A model generated the notes under the pieces. That model was given only the letters and a program-made list of their open reading frames with translations, had not been told where the DNA came from and searched no databases. Below are positions 25,351 through 33,149 of a stretch of DNA of 34,589 nucleotides, in pieces (the stretch's first letter is position 1; the number at the start of each line of letters is the position of its first letter). A program made the position numbers and the translations under genes. Origin of the DNA: JAVXGM01 sp036657395. GTDB lineage: Bacteria > Bacillota > Clostridia > Peptostreptococcales > Anaerovoracaceae. Location of the stretch: positions 1 through 34,589 of the forward strand of contig JAVXGM010000016.1 in assembly GCA_036657395.1 (NCBI GenBank), given 5' to 3'.

Positions 25351-25380
25351 GGAACGCAGAAAAAACAGCGTTCCTTTTTT
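25351..25380 (+). terminator. Terminator of the synthetase-racemase operon
   Basis: Perfect stem GGAACGC/GCGTTCC (25351-25357, 25368-25374) followed by TTTTTTATTTT. It also marks the last base of the A+T-rich backbone before the higher-G+C block. Confidence 0.9.
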
Positions 25381-25460
25381 ATTTTCAGTCCCTCAGATTG
25401 ATAACAACGGAAACGCAAACCTGAATATGTTTTGTTATGATGGTGCGTGTAGTGCTTGCG

Positions 25461-25814
25461 TTAAATATCAAGCTGTTTTACCACCACCTCTAACATATGT
25501 GGGGATATTGGCTTTAAAAGATAGTTATCAAACCCTGCGCGAACCGCATCCATTCTGTTTTGTTCATAATTTGACAGCATGACAACCGCAAGCTCAGGGA
25601 TGTTTTTTCTTAGCACCTGCATGAGCCGAAAGCCGTTTACCGGGCGCATTGTATCCGCCAGAAACACTGCGTCCACCGGATTGTTGCAAATGTATTTTGC
25701 CGAGAGCAGTGGGTCGGTGAACGGCTGTATCTCACATTCCGGCACCGATTTTCTGAGAGCCTTAGCAAGTAGCTCCAAATCGCTTTTGTTGTTATCCACA
25801 ACCACAAAATTCAC
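25461..25814 (-). CDS. Stand-alone receiver-domain protein with altered phospho-acceptor site
   Basis: 117-residue CheY-like single receiver domain without an output domain. The first acidic pocket is D7-N8 (normally DD/DE). The switch residue is S81 in VMLSNYE and the conserved Lys is K101 in LLKPIS. Lined up with the neighbouring response regulator, which has the same spacing (D7, D53, T81, K101), position 53 is Ala and the Asp is at 54 (FLADTM versus FLDINM). Ordinary Asp phosphorylation is therefore doubtful. The start is GTG 25814, placed by AAGGAGGT nine bases upstream. It is last in the minus-strand run after the histidine kinase. It may be a phosphorylation-independent partner or a decoy (inference). 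Confidence 0.8.
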   Translation of the reverse strand: MNFVVVDNNKSDLELLAKALRKSVPECEIQPFTDPLLSAKYICNNPVDAVFLADTMRPVNGFRLMQVLRKNIPELAVVMLSNYEQNRMDAVRAGFDNYLLKPISPHMLEVVVKQLDI

Positions 25815-25820
25815 TTTATG

Positions 25821-25946
25821 TTACCTCCTTTTTGACAGTACATTTGCCATTTCTATTTCATTTAAAGATATTTTTGATTTTTTCAGATAATCGTTAGGCT
25901 TTACCTTTGCGTATTGTTCTGCCTTGAATCTTACTAGCCGAGGCAC
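25821..25946 (-). CDS. Possible 41-residue basic ORF directly after the kinase stop
   Basis: A GTG-initiated frame begins immediately after the kinase TAG, in the same frame, and runs 41 codons (VPRLVRFKAEQYAKVKP at the start, MANVLSKRR at the end). The composition is Lys/Arg-rich and protein-like. Its last codons overlap the AGGAGG that serves the receiver gene, which could couple translation. There is no clear ribosome binding site for the GTG. It could be a small protein, an extension reached by read-through of the TAG, or chance. I do not recognise it. Confidence 0.3.
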   Translation of the reverse strand: MPRLVRFKAEQYAKVKPNDYLKKSKISLNEIEMANVLSKRR

Positions 25947-27188
25947 CTAACACGGCGAAACTCTCCCTCTCGGTATTTTGATAATGGCGGTTGTACCATC
26001 GCCTACTGTACTTTTGATGTTAAGTGTTCCACGGCAGATGGACCACAGGCGGCAGCGCACATTTTCTATGCCAACATGGGTATTGGGGTCTGTCAGCGGT
26101 TCATTTACATCAAAGCCCACGCCGTCGTCTGCGATGATGATTTCATAGCAGTCCTCCAGCTTCCTTGTGGAAAGGGTGACAGTGCCGCCGGATTTTTTTC
26201 GGGTCACGCCATGCTTTACCGCATTTTCAACAAGCGGCTGTATGGTAAGTGCGGGAATACGAAAATCAATGTTTGCGATGTCGTAGACAATATTCAGCCT
26301 CTGCTCAAACCGTTTCTTCTCAATGCCGAGGTAAACCTTGGTGTGCCGCAGCTCGTCCTCGAAGGGTACGGGTGTGCTTTGGGTCAGCGATTCCAGATTG
26401 TGCCGCAGATAGTCGGCAAATTCAGCCGTTACCTTTTTCGCTTCCTTGGGGTTTTCATCACACAGGCCGCAGATGGCGGTCAGCGTATTGTATAAAAAAT
26501 GCGGCTGTATTTGACTGAGCATAATAGAAATACGGCTTTGTAGCAGTTGTATTTCTTTCTCCTGTAACTTCTTGTCCAAGGCTGCGTTGCGTGCGTCAAG
26601 CTGCTCACGCTGTGCATACAGAGCCATCCGGCTTTCTAAGATATGGTGGGAGAGGAAAATTCCAATTACAATACAGGTGATGCTGTGGGTAATATCCATT
26701 TGTGCAGAGGTTAAGTCCTTGACACACAGGGCAGTTATGGAAAACACAGCGGTGGCAAGGGACAAAAAGCCGTACATATAGTGGGTCGGTATGACGAACA
26801 GCATGGGCAGTACAAGGACATATACAATAACAAGCGTCGCCCTTGCGTTCGGCTCGAAGAAAGTGCCTAGTGCGCAGACAAACCCAAACATAACCACAGA
26901 AAACAAAATCATATAGATTCTAGTAAAGCAAATGGGCTTTTTTGCTTTTAGCTTAAAGGAGCAAAGCATAAAAAATAATGCTATAAAGCAGACAACATAA
27001 GCGCTGGAATACCTTGAGAAATGTCCAGATCCCGTGCTTACCAAAAGGTACATGCCTATAATCATTGTCATAACGAGCAGCAGACGTTCCATCATTTTTG
27101 TATTGTACTGGTGAATAGCTTTACTTTGTGCTGTGTAAAAAGCTTTGCTTTTCCCGCCATAGCACCAGGCTTCAAGTTTCTGCATCAT
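25947..27188 (-). CDS. LytS/YehU-type sensor histidine kinase
   Basis: Membrane sensor kinase of the His_kinase (PF06580) family. Using the full reading from 27233 for numbering, five to six transmembrane helices occupy about 50-200, then a coiled linker (205-235). The phospho-acceptor motif is QIQPHFLYNT with H245, the N box is LVENAVKHG (334-342) and the ATP lid glycines are DDGVGF and HVGIENV. The longer start (27233) overlaps the upstream regulator stop as ATGA. However, AAGGAGG at 27195-27201 sits six bases before the ATG at 27188 (M16), which I prefer; M17 is equally possible. It is the presumed partner of the adjacent SARP-like response regulator. The signal is unknown and no extracellular sensor domain of size is present. 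Confidence 0.9.
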   Translation of the reverse strand: MMQKLEAWCYGGKSKAFYTAQSKAIHQYNTKMMERLLLVMTMIIGMYLLVSTGSGHFSRYSSAYVVCFIALFFMLCSFKLKAKKPICFTRIYMILFSVVMFGFVCALGTFFEPNARATLVIVYVLVLPMLFVIPTHYMYGFLSLATAVFSITALCVKDLTSAQMDITHSITCIVIGIFLSHHILESRMALYAQREQLDARNAALDKKLQEKEIQLLQSRISIMLSQIQPHFLYNTLTAICGLCDENPKEAKKVTAEFADYLRHNLESLTQSTPVPFEDELRHTKVYLGIEKKRFEQRLNIVYDIANIDFRIPALTIQPLVENAVKHGVTRKKSGGTVTLSTRKLEDCYEIIIADDGVGFDVNEPLTDPNTHVGIENVRCRLWSICRGTLNIKSTVGDGTTAIIKIPRGRVSPC

Positions 27189-27229
27189 CTTCATCCTCCT
27201 TGTCACACGGCACAAAAAGTCGTCCCATG

Positions 27230-28039
27230 TCATGCATTCCTGTCAGCGGTCGCCGTCATTTCAATGCCGCCCAGTGTGAATTCACCCCAACTGTACTGGG
27301 ACATATATTCGCCCCGGTAGGCATTGATTGCCTCAATGTCGCCTTGTATCCAGCTGTAGTAGTCGCAGGCAATTTGATCCGGTGAAACCGCCATTACGCC
27401 ACGCTGCCTGCGGATGCATCCCTCTGCGCCAAGCGTGTTAAAGGTTGTCAGCAAGTCGGCTCGAAGATCACGTAGATAGGAGCTTTTTTTCACGCTCTCG
27501 CCGTCATCCTCCCACAGTGCCGCAATAATTTCACCATTAGAGCAGAACGCACCCTTGCGGTCAACCAAAAATGCCAGAAGCTCCTTTGTTTTGCTGTACG
27601 CAAATTTAATCGGCTCTCCATCCGCAAAGATTTCAAAGTTTCCGAAGCACTGAATCCAGACCTTGTGCGTTGTCTGCATGGGGACGGGGTGGCGCAGATG
27701 CTCCAGCTCATGTTCAATTTTTTCTTTGGTGGCCGGTTTCATAATATAGCCACTGCTGTGGAGGGAAAGTGCCTCCATCGCATACTTTTTGTAGGCGGTC
27801 ACAAAGATGATATTAATCTTAGGGTTTACCTGTTTTAAATGCTTTGCAAGCGCAATGCCATCCACATCGCTCATATTGATGTCTAAAAAAGCAACCTGGC
27901 AGGGGTTTTCAATTCCGAACACAAGGGCTTCCTCGCCGGAGATAAAACCATGCACCTGTGCCTCTGGCATCGCCTCACGGATAGAGCCAATTAAAAGCCG
28001 CAGGGCAATTCTTTCATCATCTGCTGCTATAATATTCAT
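27230..28039 (-). CDS. Response regulator with SARP-like DNA-binding output domain
   Basis: 269-residue regulator. The receiver (1-115) has D7/D8, phospho-acceptor D53 in FLDINM, T81 and K101, all intact. The output domain (about 126-225) is an OmpR-type winged helix (CFGNFEIFADGEPIKF, then RTK-like SKTKELLAFLV and DLRADL). It is followed by a short piece resembling the start of a bacterial transcriptional activator domain (AYRGEYMSQYSWGEF, 240-254), the order found in SARP regulators, with the rest of that domain missing. The start ATG 28039 follows GGGAGAT. A frame continuing to 28138 lacks a site and enters duplicated DNA. The kinase ATG overlaps its stop. Heptamer repeats of the SARP type lie in its own promoter and in the GGDEF promoters. 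Confidence 0.88.
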   Translation of the reverse strand: MNIIAADDERIALRLLIGSIREAMPEAQVHGFISGEEALVFGIENPCQVAFLDINMSDVDGIALAKHLKQVNPKINIIFVTAYKKYAMEALSLHSSGYIMKPATKEKIEHELEHLRHPVPMQTTHKVWIQCFGNFEIFADGEPIKFAYSKTKELLAFLVDRKGAFCSNGEIIAALWEDDGESVKKSSYLRDLRADLLTTFNTLGAEGCIRRQRGVMAVSPDQIACDYYSWIQGDIEAINAYRGEYMSQYSWGEFTLGGIEMTATADRNA

Positions 28040-28200
28040 ACGATTTACATCTCCCTTCGGTATTTTTGTGGCCTTGTTTTTTTCGATTTCAGCCGGGATA
28101 ATTTCACTTTTGATAGAACGCTTGTCATAAACAGTCACGCCCTTTGTCTTTACAATCCGCTTCTGCCAGCGTTTATTTCTAAATATTGTAATTGTTTTTT

Positions 28201-28234
28201 ATTATACAAAACGGAGCGTCGGGAAAGCGTCGGG
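28201..28234 (-). promoter_or_regulatory. SARP-type promoter of the response regulator operon
   Basis: Read on the minus strand: heptamer CCCGACG (28228-28234), CTTT, CCCGACG (28217-28223), ten bases, TATAAT (28201-28206). No good -35 hexamer is present; the repeats occupy that place, as in activator-dependent promoters. The leader to the regulator ATG is about 155 nt and contains the GGDEF remnant. Confidence 0.55.
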
Positions 28235-28281
28235 GATTTCACTGCAAATACAATTTTTCTGTTTTTAAAGAGTCATAAATC

Positions 28282-28304
28282 CCCGACACTTCTCATGATA
28301 TAGT
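28282..28304 (+). promoter_or_regulatory. Decayed plus-strand promoter of copy A
   Basis: A single CCCGACA (28282-28288), ten bases and TATAGT (28299-28304). Copy B has two heptamers here; the second 11-bp unit is missing. It points at the GGDEF remnant at 28370. Confidence 0.4.
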
Positions 28305-28369
28305 AGCGTAGGAACAGGATAAGCTGTGCTGAAGCAGATACAAATAGAGAAAAACTTGGAGAGGATCGT

Positions 28370-28504
28370 ATGAAAGAAAAATTAAAAAAACTATTTTATT
28401 GCCTGGCATATTTATATTCTGATTGCTATTTTAGAAATCGTGTTTTTGTTTTTTGCTATAAATCCCACGGAATAGCCCTACGGAACTTTGGGAAACCCCA
28501 CTAA
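28370..28504 (+). pseudogene. Remnant of a GGDEF protein gene
   Basis: The first 14 codons (MKEKLKKLFYCLAY) match the intact GGDEF gene at 33249. A deletion then joins to its codons near residue 75 (YSDCYFRNRVFVF). A second deletion fuses to DNA that lies beyond the 3' terminator of the intact gene, giving a stop after 44 codons. The GGDEF domain is absent, so no cyclase can be made. The ribosome binding site (TTGGAGAGG) remains. Confidence 0.85.
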
Positions 28505-28513
28505 AATTTGGTT

Positions 28514-28560
28514 ACCCGTAAAAAAACAGGGTGGGGCATACCCATCCTGTTTCTACGGGT
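28514..28560 (-). terminator. Large hairpin terminator of the adhesin gene
   Basis: Read on the minus strand, ACCCGTA and AAACAGGATGGG pair with CCCCACCCTGTTT and ACGGGT around a short loop, with T-rich DNA after it. Its base touches the adhesin stop codon. Confidence 0.7.
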
Positions 28561-31500
28561 TATTTGATTGTTTCCCCTCTTCGGCTCTTGCTTTCGCCTC
28601 TGCTGACCGTCACGTTACCAGCAGGCGAGACCATGCCGCCTGCATCAATCGTAGTGGTAGTGGTAGTGGGAAAACCGCCGTCGTAAATCCAGTGAGCATA
28701 GATGGTGCTGTTGCCTGTAAATACCGTAGAGGTGGTCACTTTGGTGCTGCCGTCGGCAGCAGAGGTGTACCAGCCATCAAAGCTGTAGCTGCCGCTTCTG
28801 GCAGGGGTAGGCAGTGTTTCAAGCTTGCATACTGAGTTGGTTGCTACGCTGGTGGGGGTCACACTGCCGCCATTGGCATCAAAGTTGATGGTGTATCCAT
28901 CAATTTTCCATATGGCTTTATAGGTTACAGTTTTGCTGATTGGCACGGTGTCTCCGGGATTATGGAAGGCTTCTCCGTCATACCAGCCGACAAACTCCTC
29001 TCCTGCAAGATATGAGGCAGGCGGTAAAGTCACATTGTCTCCGGTTATAAAGTTAGTCATGCCTGTGACGGTGCCGCCGTTTGGGTCTATTGTAATCAGC
29101 CTGGACTTTCCGCCAATGGTTACGTTGCCTTGGGTGGTGATGGTTGAACTGTTCTCAAGTGTCAGCGTGCTCGAGGCATCCACCTTGAGGGACTGCGGGT
29201 TAGTCAAAGTTTCTGTCAGGATGATTTCGCCACTGTATCGTGCCTGTATGTTCAGGGCGGTTCTGTCCGTTGTACTGCCGCTGGTATTGCCGCTGATGTC
29301 ACCGCCGGAGATAGTCAGCTTGCCGGAGCCGACGTTAGTATAGTCCCCAACTTTTTGCCTGTTGGCCTCCACGCCCCCTGCGCCCACTTTTGCGGTGTTG
29401 CCGGTGATAGTGCCGCTCGAAATCTCAGCCTGTGCCCGGGCAACGGCAATACCTCCGCCGCCGCTGTCAAAGCCCCAAGAGCCTTTTGCGGTGTTGCCGG
29501 TAATCTTGCCGCCCTCAACATAGACAACAGCACGAGGGTCAGCCTCTTCGTTGGTCTTGGGCCCGTTGGCGTAGATGCCGCCCCCTGCATAGCTTGCCGT
29601 GTTGTTCTGAATTTTTGCGCCATCTTTGATATAGAGCTTTGGCTGACCGTTGGTTTGAGTAGACGCCACATTACCATGGATATATATACCGCCGCCGCTG
29701 TCCGTAGCGGTATTTTCCGAAATTTCACCGGCAATGGTGCCGCCAGCTCCGCTGAAGTAGATGCCACCGCCACCGAATCTCGTCCAGCCCGCCTTATTAA
29801 CTTCATTCTTGGTTATTTTGCTTCCGCTTTTCATGTCGATGGTGGAGCCGGTGGATATATATACTCCCCCGCCATTATAGGTAGAGGTATTTTCTGTAAT
29901 GGTGCAGCCGCTGTTTAAGGTGAAAATGGAATTGTTGGTAACCCACACCGCAGCTCCGCCGGTGTTTTGTTTGACGCAAACGCCGTCATTCAGGGTTAAT
30001 GTACTACAAACCGCCTGAAGCGCAGAAGCACCCTTATTTGCGGCATTATTGGTGTTGCCCGAAATCGGCACATTGGTGGAAACCGTAACACTTGCACCTT
30101 GAATATGCATTGCGCCGGAATGAACACTGGCCGTGTTGTTTTGAATTGTAACGGTATCCTTAATATTTAATGTGTATGCGGGTGTCTTGGTATCACTTCC
30201 CAGCCAAAATGCTCCGGCATATTTTGCGCTGTTGCCTATGATTTGAGAATTGTTTTCAAAGCTGACAACCGTGTCCTGGGGGAAAGGCTTGTTAACCACG
30301 GCAATACCGCCGCCGTAGCCGCCGGTTGCTTTATTTGCGTTGATTTTTGAGCTGCCGGTAACCGATAGGGGAAAGCCCTTGGCTGCGGCATAGATACCGC
30401 CGCCATCTACACTTGCACTATTATTGCAAATTTTGGAATTATCCAACTTGAACTTAGTAATAGAGTCGGCATTATAAATACCGCCACCATCGTTGTCTGC
30501 ATTATTTTCGTTGATTTGTGAATCATCTTTGATGCTAAAGGTTGCATTGGCGTTACAATAAATACCGCCGCCGTTGCCCATGCTTTTATTGCTGTTAATC
30601 TGAGATTCGCCGCTCATATTCAGCGTAAAGTTGTCTCCGGCATAGATGCCGCCACCATTAAACCTTGTGCCGGACTGGTTGTTATTCATTTGCGAAGCGC
30701 CGTCCATCATAACCGTGGCATTTGCACCAGAGTAGATGCCGCCGCCGTGACCGGCGGCCGTGTTGTCATTGATTTTCGAACCCTGGGTAATATTAAGAGT
30801 GAAGGGATCGGTATCGTTGCGGCAAAGTCCGCCGCCTGAGTTTGTAGCGGTATTGCCGGAAATAACGGAATTTGCGATGTTGATGGAGCTTATAGTGGAG
30901 TCGTTTCCAATAAATATGCCTCCGCTATCCCTGCCCTCGTTACCTGATATCGTTGCCCCCGACATGGAGAAGGTGGAGGCGCCTAGGATATAAACCGCAC
31001 CGCCGTACTTTATCGCCTTGTTGTTTTGCAGCACTGCGCCTTGATTCAACGTAAGGTTAGCAGCGTATTGTACAACAATAATGGAATTGTAGACAAACTC
31101 CTTCTTATTTCCGTCTATCACGATGTTTTCAAGGGTCAGCGAAGCATTGGAGGTAACATTGAATAGGCAATCCTGTACTTCACGGGTCAGCTTGCGGCTA
31201 GGTGTATCGCCGCGAATGGTAATATTTGTATTTTTAACATTAAGCATTAAGCAAGAGGTTATCTCAAAATTCTCAGTCACTTCAATCACATAGGCGGTTC
31301 CGTCATTGGGAGCCTTCGCAATTGCCGCTTGCAGCTTGGCAAATGTGTCAACCTGCGCATTCGCATTCGCTTTTGGCAGGGGAGGAGGGGGCAGAAGCTT
31401 TAATGGCTTGCGGGTCACTTCGTACTGAAGCGACAGAGCCGCCCCATGCAAATCGGTGTACTCCCTATCAAACTGCGCCTTTTCCTCATCTGTCAGCCCG

Positions 31501-31856
31501 TTATATGCCGCCATTGCTTCATCAAGCTGGGTGCGGATTGTTTCTTTTTCTTCGCCCGTGGTTTCAGCGGTAATGCTGTCCGAGCCGGGTAGCGTCAAAA
31601 ACAGCTTTACGGCCTTTTCATAAGCAGACAGTTTTGTTTGCTCAGTAGGTCCCTGCATCGTATAGCAGTTTTCATCATGGGTATGCTCTTCTGATTCTTC
31701 CAAGTCGCAGATTAGCTGGCTTTGGTAACATACAGCGGTATGGCTATGCTTAATTTTATCGCAGGTCGGCGCCTGATCGGTAGCAAGTGCCGCCACAGGC
31801 ATCAGGCTCAACACCATACAAAGTGCGAGCAAAATACTTAATACTTTTTTTATCAT
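28560..31856 (-). CDS. Large secreted beta-helix surface protein (adhesin-like)
   Basis: 1098-residue exported protein. The signal peptide is 1-25 (MIKKVLSILLALCMVLSLMP, cleavage near ALA). Residues 31-66 hold a Cys/His pattern (H37, H39, C43, C50, H58, H60, C64) typical of the N-terminus of many Firmicute surface proteins. About 175-930 is a right-handed parallel beta-helix built of repeats like NNTASxGGGIY and SGNTATNSGGG. Two Flg_new/Listeria-Bacteroides repeats follow (about 955-1060, with DPNGGTV and FDANGGSV). The C-terminus ends in GNVTVSRGESKSRRGETIK, with no LPxTG, SLH domain or membrane segment. The start follows GAGGAGA. The GGDEF gene begins 39 bases upstream on the same strand, so the two are probably one operon. 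Higher G+C than the backbone. Confidence 0.88.
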   Translation of the reverse strand: MIKKVLSILLALCMVLSLMPVAALATDQAPTCDKIKHSHTAVCYQSQLICDLEESEEHTHDENCYTMQGPTEQTKLSAYEKAVKLFLTLPGSDSITAETTGEEKETIRTQLDEAMAAYNGLTDEEKAQFDREYTDLHGAALSLQYEVTRKPLKLLPPPPLPKANANAQVDTFAKLQAAIAKAPNDGTAYVIEVTENFEITSCLMLNVKNTNITIRGDTPSRKLTREVQDCLFNVTSNASLTLENIVIDGNKKEFVYNSIIVVQYAANLTLNQGAVLQNNKAIKYGGAVYILGASTFSMSGATISGNEGRDSGGIFIGNDSTISSINIANSVISGNTATNSGGGLCRNDTDPFTLNITQGSKINDNTAAGHGGGIYSGANATVMMDGASQMNNNQSGTRFNGGGIYAGDNFTLNMSGESQINSNKSMGNGGGIYCNANATFSIKDDSQINENNADNDGGGIYNADSITKFKLDNSKICNNSASVDGGGIYAAAKGFPLSVTGSSKINANKATGGYGGGIAVVNKPFPQDTVVSFENNSQIIGNSAKYAGAFWLGSDTKTPAYTLNIKDTVTIQNNTASVHSGAMHIQGASVTVSTNVPISGNTNNAANKGASALQAVCSTLTLNDGVCVKQNTGGAAVWVTNNSIFTLNSGCTITENTSTYNGGGVYISTGSTIDMKSGSKITKNEVNKAGWTRFGGGGIYFSGAGGTIAGEISENTATDSGGGIYIHGNVASTQTNGQPKLYIKDGAKIQNNTASYAGGGIYANGPKTNEEADPRAVVYVEGGKITGNTAKGSWGFDSGGGGIAVARAQAEISSGTITGNTAKVGAGGVEANRQKVGDYTNVGSGKLTISGGDISGNTSGSTTDRTALNIQARYSGEIILTETLTNPQSLKVDASSTLTLENSSTITTQGNVTIGGKSRLITIDPNGGTVTGMTNFITGDNVTLPPASYLAGEEFVGWYDGEAFHNPGDTVPISKTVTYKAIWKIDGYTINFDANGGSVTPTSVATNSVCKLETLPTPARSGSYSFDGWYTSAADGSTKVTTSTVFTGNSTIYAHWIYDGGFPTTTTTTIDAGGMVSPAGNVTVSRGESKSRRGETIK

Positions 31857-31895
31857 GTCATTCTCTCCTCATTTTGATTTCGGCTAATAGATCCC

Positions 31896-32990
31896 TCACA
31901 CCATGACGCAACGGTTTTTCCCGGCGGTTTTGGCCTCGTACATCGCCCGGTCGCTGCTGTCGATTGCCTCAAGCACCGGAGTGCAAAAATCATAGCGTGA
32001 AACGCCGCCGGAAAGGGAGAGCGTATCACCCGCAAGCTCCGCAATGGGCATCGATGCCATATCCGCTAGCAGGAGATTCAAAAGCTCCATACACTTTGCT
32101 ACAGGCACACCGGGGAGGAGGACTACAAATTCATCACCGCCGTAGCGGGCGATACAAGCATCCTCCGGAAAATGCCACCGAATGCTATCCGCAATACAAA
32201 TAAGAGCCACGTTTCCCACCTCATGTCCGAAGGTATCGTTTACACGCTTAAAGTCGTCAATATCTAAAAATGCAAGAGAAGAATTCAGATAGGTGTGGTT
32301 GTTTTCGCTGATTTTCCCATCAACAAAGAGCTGAAGCCCAAGCATGTTGTAGAGTCCAGTCAGCTCGTCGTGGCATACTTTCTGTTGCAGCATACTCTGC
32401 TCCTGCCACATACGGTCAATTTCAAGTTGTTTCTCTTGCTCGTTTTTCATCAGCAGCAGTGTAGCGTACCATGCAATGCCAAACACAATAAACAGCATTA
32501 GGCAGTCAAGCAGGAAGTAGGGGTCTTTGCCCCTTATATCAAGACTGGCAAAGTACATGGCAATCAGCTCACAGGCCAAACAAACACCGCCCACAATATT
32601 TGTAATACGCCTCTTTCCAAATACCACAGAAATAAACACTGGCACAAAAAAGCTACACAATGTGGCGCCAAAAATATTGTGAACCGAGGCACCGGTGGAG
32701 CAGATTGCAACCATTGCCAACATTGCCGCCAGCGATTTCGCCAAGTCACTTTGGCGGCTGCGGTAAACAATGAACCAGCCCATGGCGCAGGAGGTATAAA
32801 TGATTCCGGCTGGCAAAAGGATATAAAACAGAACATATTCTTTGGAGGTTTGGTCGCGAAGACCTATCTCGGTTAAAATAAAATAATAGGCAATCTCAAA
32901 TATAAGCACAACGGTTGCCGCGACAAAATTTGTTTTTATAATCCGCTTCTGCCAGCGCTTGTTATACTCTTCTAAATATTGTTCATACAT
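31896..32990 (-). CDS. Membrane GGDEF diguanylate cyclase (minus strand)
   Basis: 364 residues. About six transmembrane helices (21-180) form the sensor part. A short coiled linker (182-205) leads to a GGDEF domain (206-364) with DELTGLYN, DIDDFKRVNDTFGHEVGN and an intact YGGDEF (283-288). It should make c-di-GMP from two GTP. No RxxD inhibitory site precedes the motif, so product inhibition is not expected. The start is ATG 32990 with only a weak GGGGGCAA site. It lies 39 bases upstream of the adhesin, suggesting coexpression, and is divergent from the second GGDEF gene across heptamer-repeat promoters. Its first codons are also found as a remnant in copy A. Confidence 0.9.
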   Translation of the reverse strand: MYEQYLEEYNKRWQKRIIKTNFVAATVVLIFEIAYYFILTEIGLRDQTSKEYVLFYILLPAGIIYTSCAMGWFIVYRSRQSDLAKSLAAMLAMVAICSTGASVHNIFGATLCSFFVPVFISVVFGKRRITNIVGGVCLACELIAMYFASLDIRGKDPYFLLDCLMLFIVFGIAWYATLLLMKNEQEKQLEIDRMWQEQSMLQQKVCHDELTGLYNMLGLQLFVDGKISENNHTYLNSSLAFLDIDDFKRVNDTFGHEVGNVALICIADSIRWHFPEDACIARYGGDEFVVLLPGVPVAKCMELLNLLLADMASMPIAELAGDTLSLSGGVSRYDFCTPVLEAIDSSDRAMYEAKTAGKNRCVMV

Positions 32991-33065
32991 GGTAATACTT
33001 TGCCCCCTGGGTTTTACGGCTCATCAGCTGAGTTTCCCCTGATAATTGTGATTTTATTTCATTAT

Positions 33066-33102
33066 ATTATAATACAAAACGGAGCGTCGGGAAAGCGTCG
33101 GG
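33066..33102 (-). promoter_or_regulatory. SARP-type promoter of the GGDEF-adhesin operon
   Basis: Read on the minus strand: CCCGACG (33096-33102), CTTT, CCCGACG (33085-33091), then TATTAT after 10 bases or TATAAT after 13 (33066-33071). The repeat units are identical to those upstream of the response regulator operon. Confidence 0.55.
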
Positions 33103-33149
33103 GATTTCACTGCAAATACAATTTTTCTGTTTTTAAACAGTCATAAATC

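Larger units (their letters stand above)
28144..28504. repeat. Duplicated regulatory segment, copy A (internally deleted)
   Basis: Nearly identical to 32930-33286 (about 62 identical bases at 28207-28268, and about 120 with one mismatch at 28289-28406), then to about 33465-33508, then to 34535-34589. Relative to copy B it has lost: part of the first codons and the start codon of the minus-strand GGDEF gene; one 11-bp operator unit; and two large blocks of the plus-strand GGDEF gene. Deletion ends fall in short repeated words such as ATTGT and TTTTTGTTTTT. Both copies face the same way and bracket the adhesin and one GGDEF gene. Confidence 0.85.

Noticed and set aside
25349..25582. Plus-strand frame over the racemase terminator and the end of the receiver gene
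   Set aside because: It begins inside the terminator hairpin, has no ribosome binding site, and overlaps the receiver gene on the other strand.
28040..28138. N-terminal extension of the response regulator (MTVYDKRSIKSEII)
   Set aside because: The receiver fold begins at MNIIAADDE with a GGGAGAT site in front; the extension has no site and unusual composition for this family.
29355..29918. Long plus-strand frame rich in Ala and Gly opposite the adhesin
   Set aside because: A mirror of the repetitive, G+C-rich beta-helix codons on the minus strand; no start signals.
32991..33060. Possible c-di-GMP riboswitch in the leader of the minus-strand GGDEF gene (CTCAGCTGATGAG hairpin)
   Set aside because: The leader is only about 70 nt and lacks the conserved GEMM-I elements; I see only a short hairpin.
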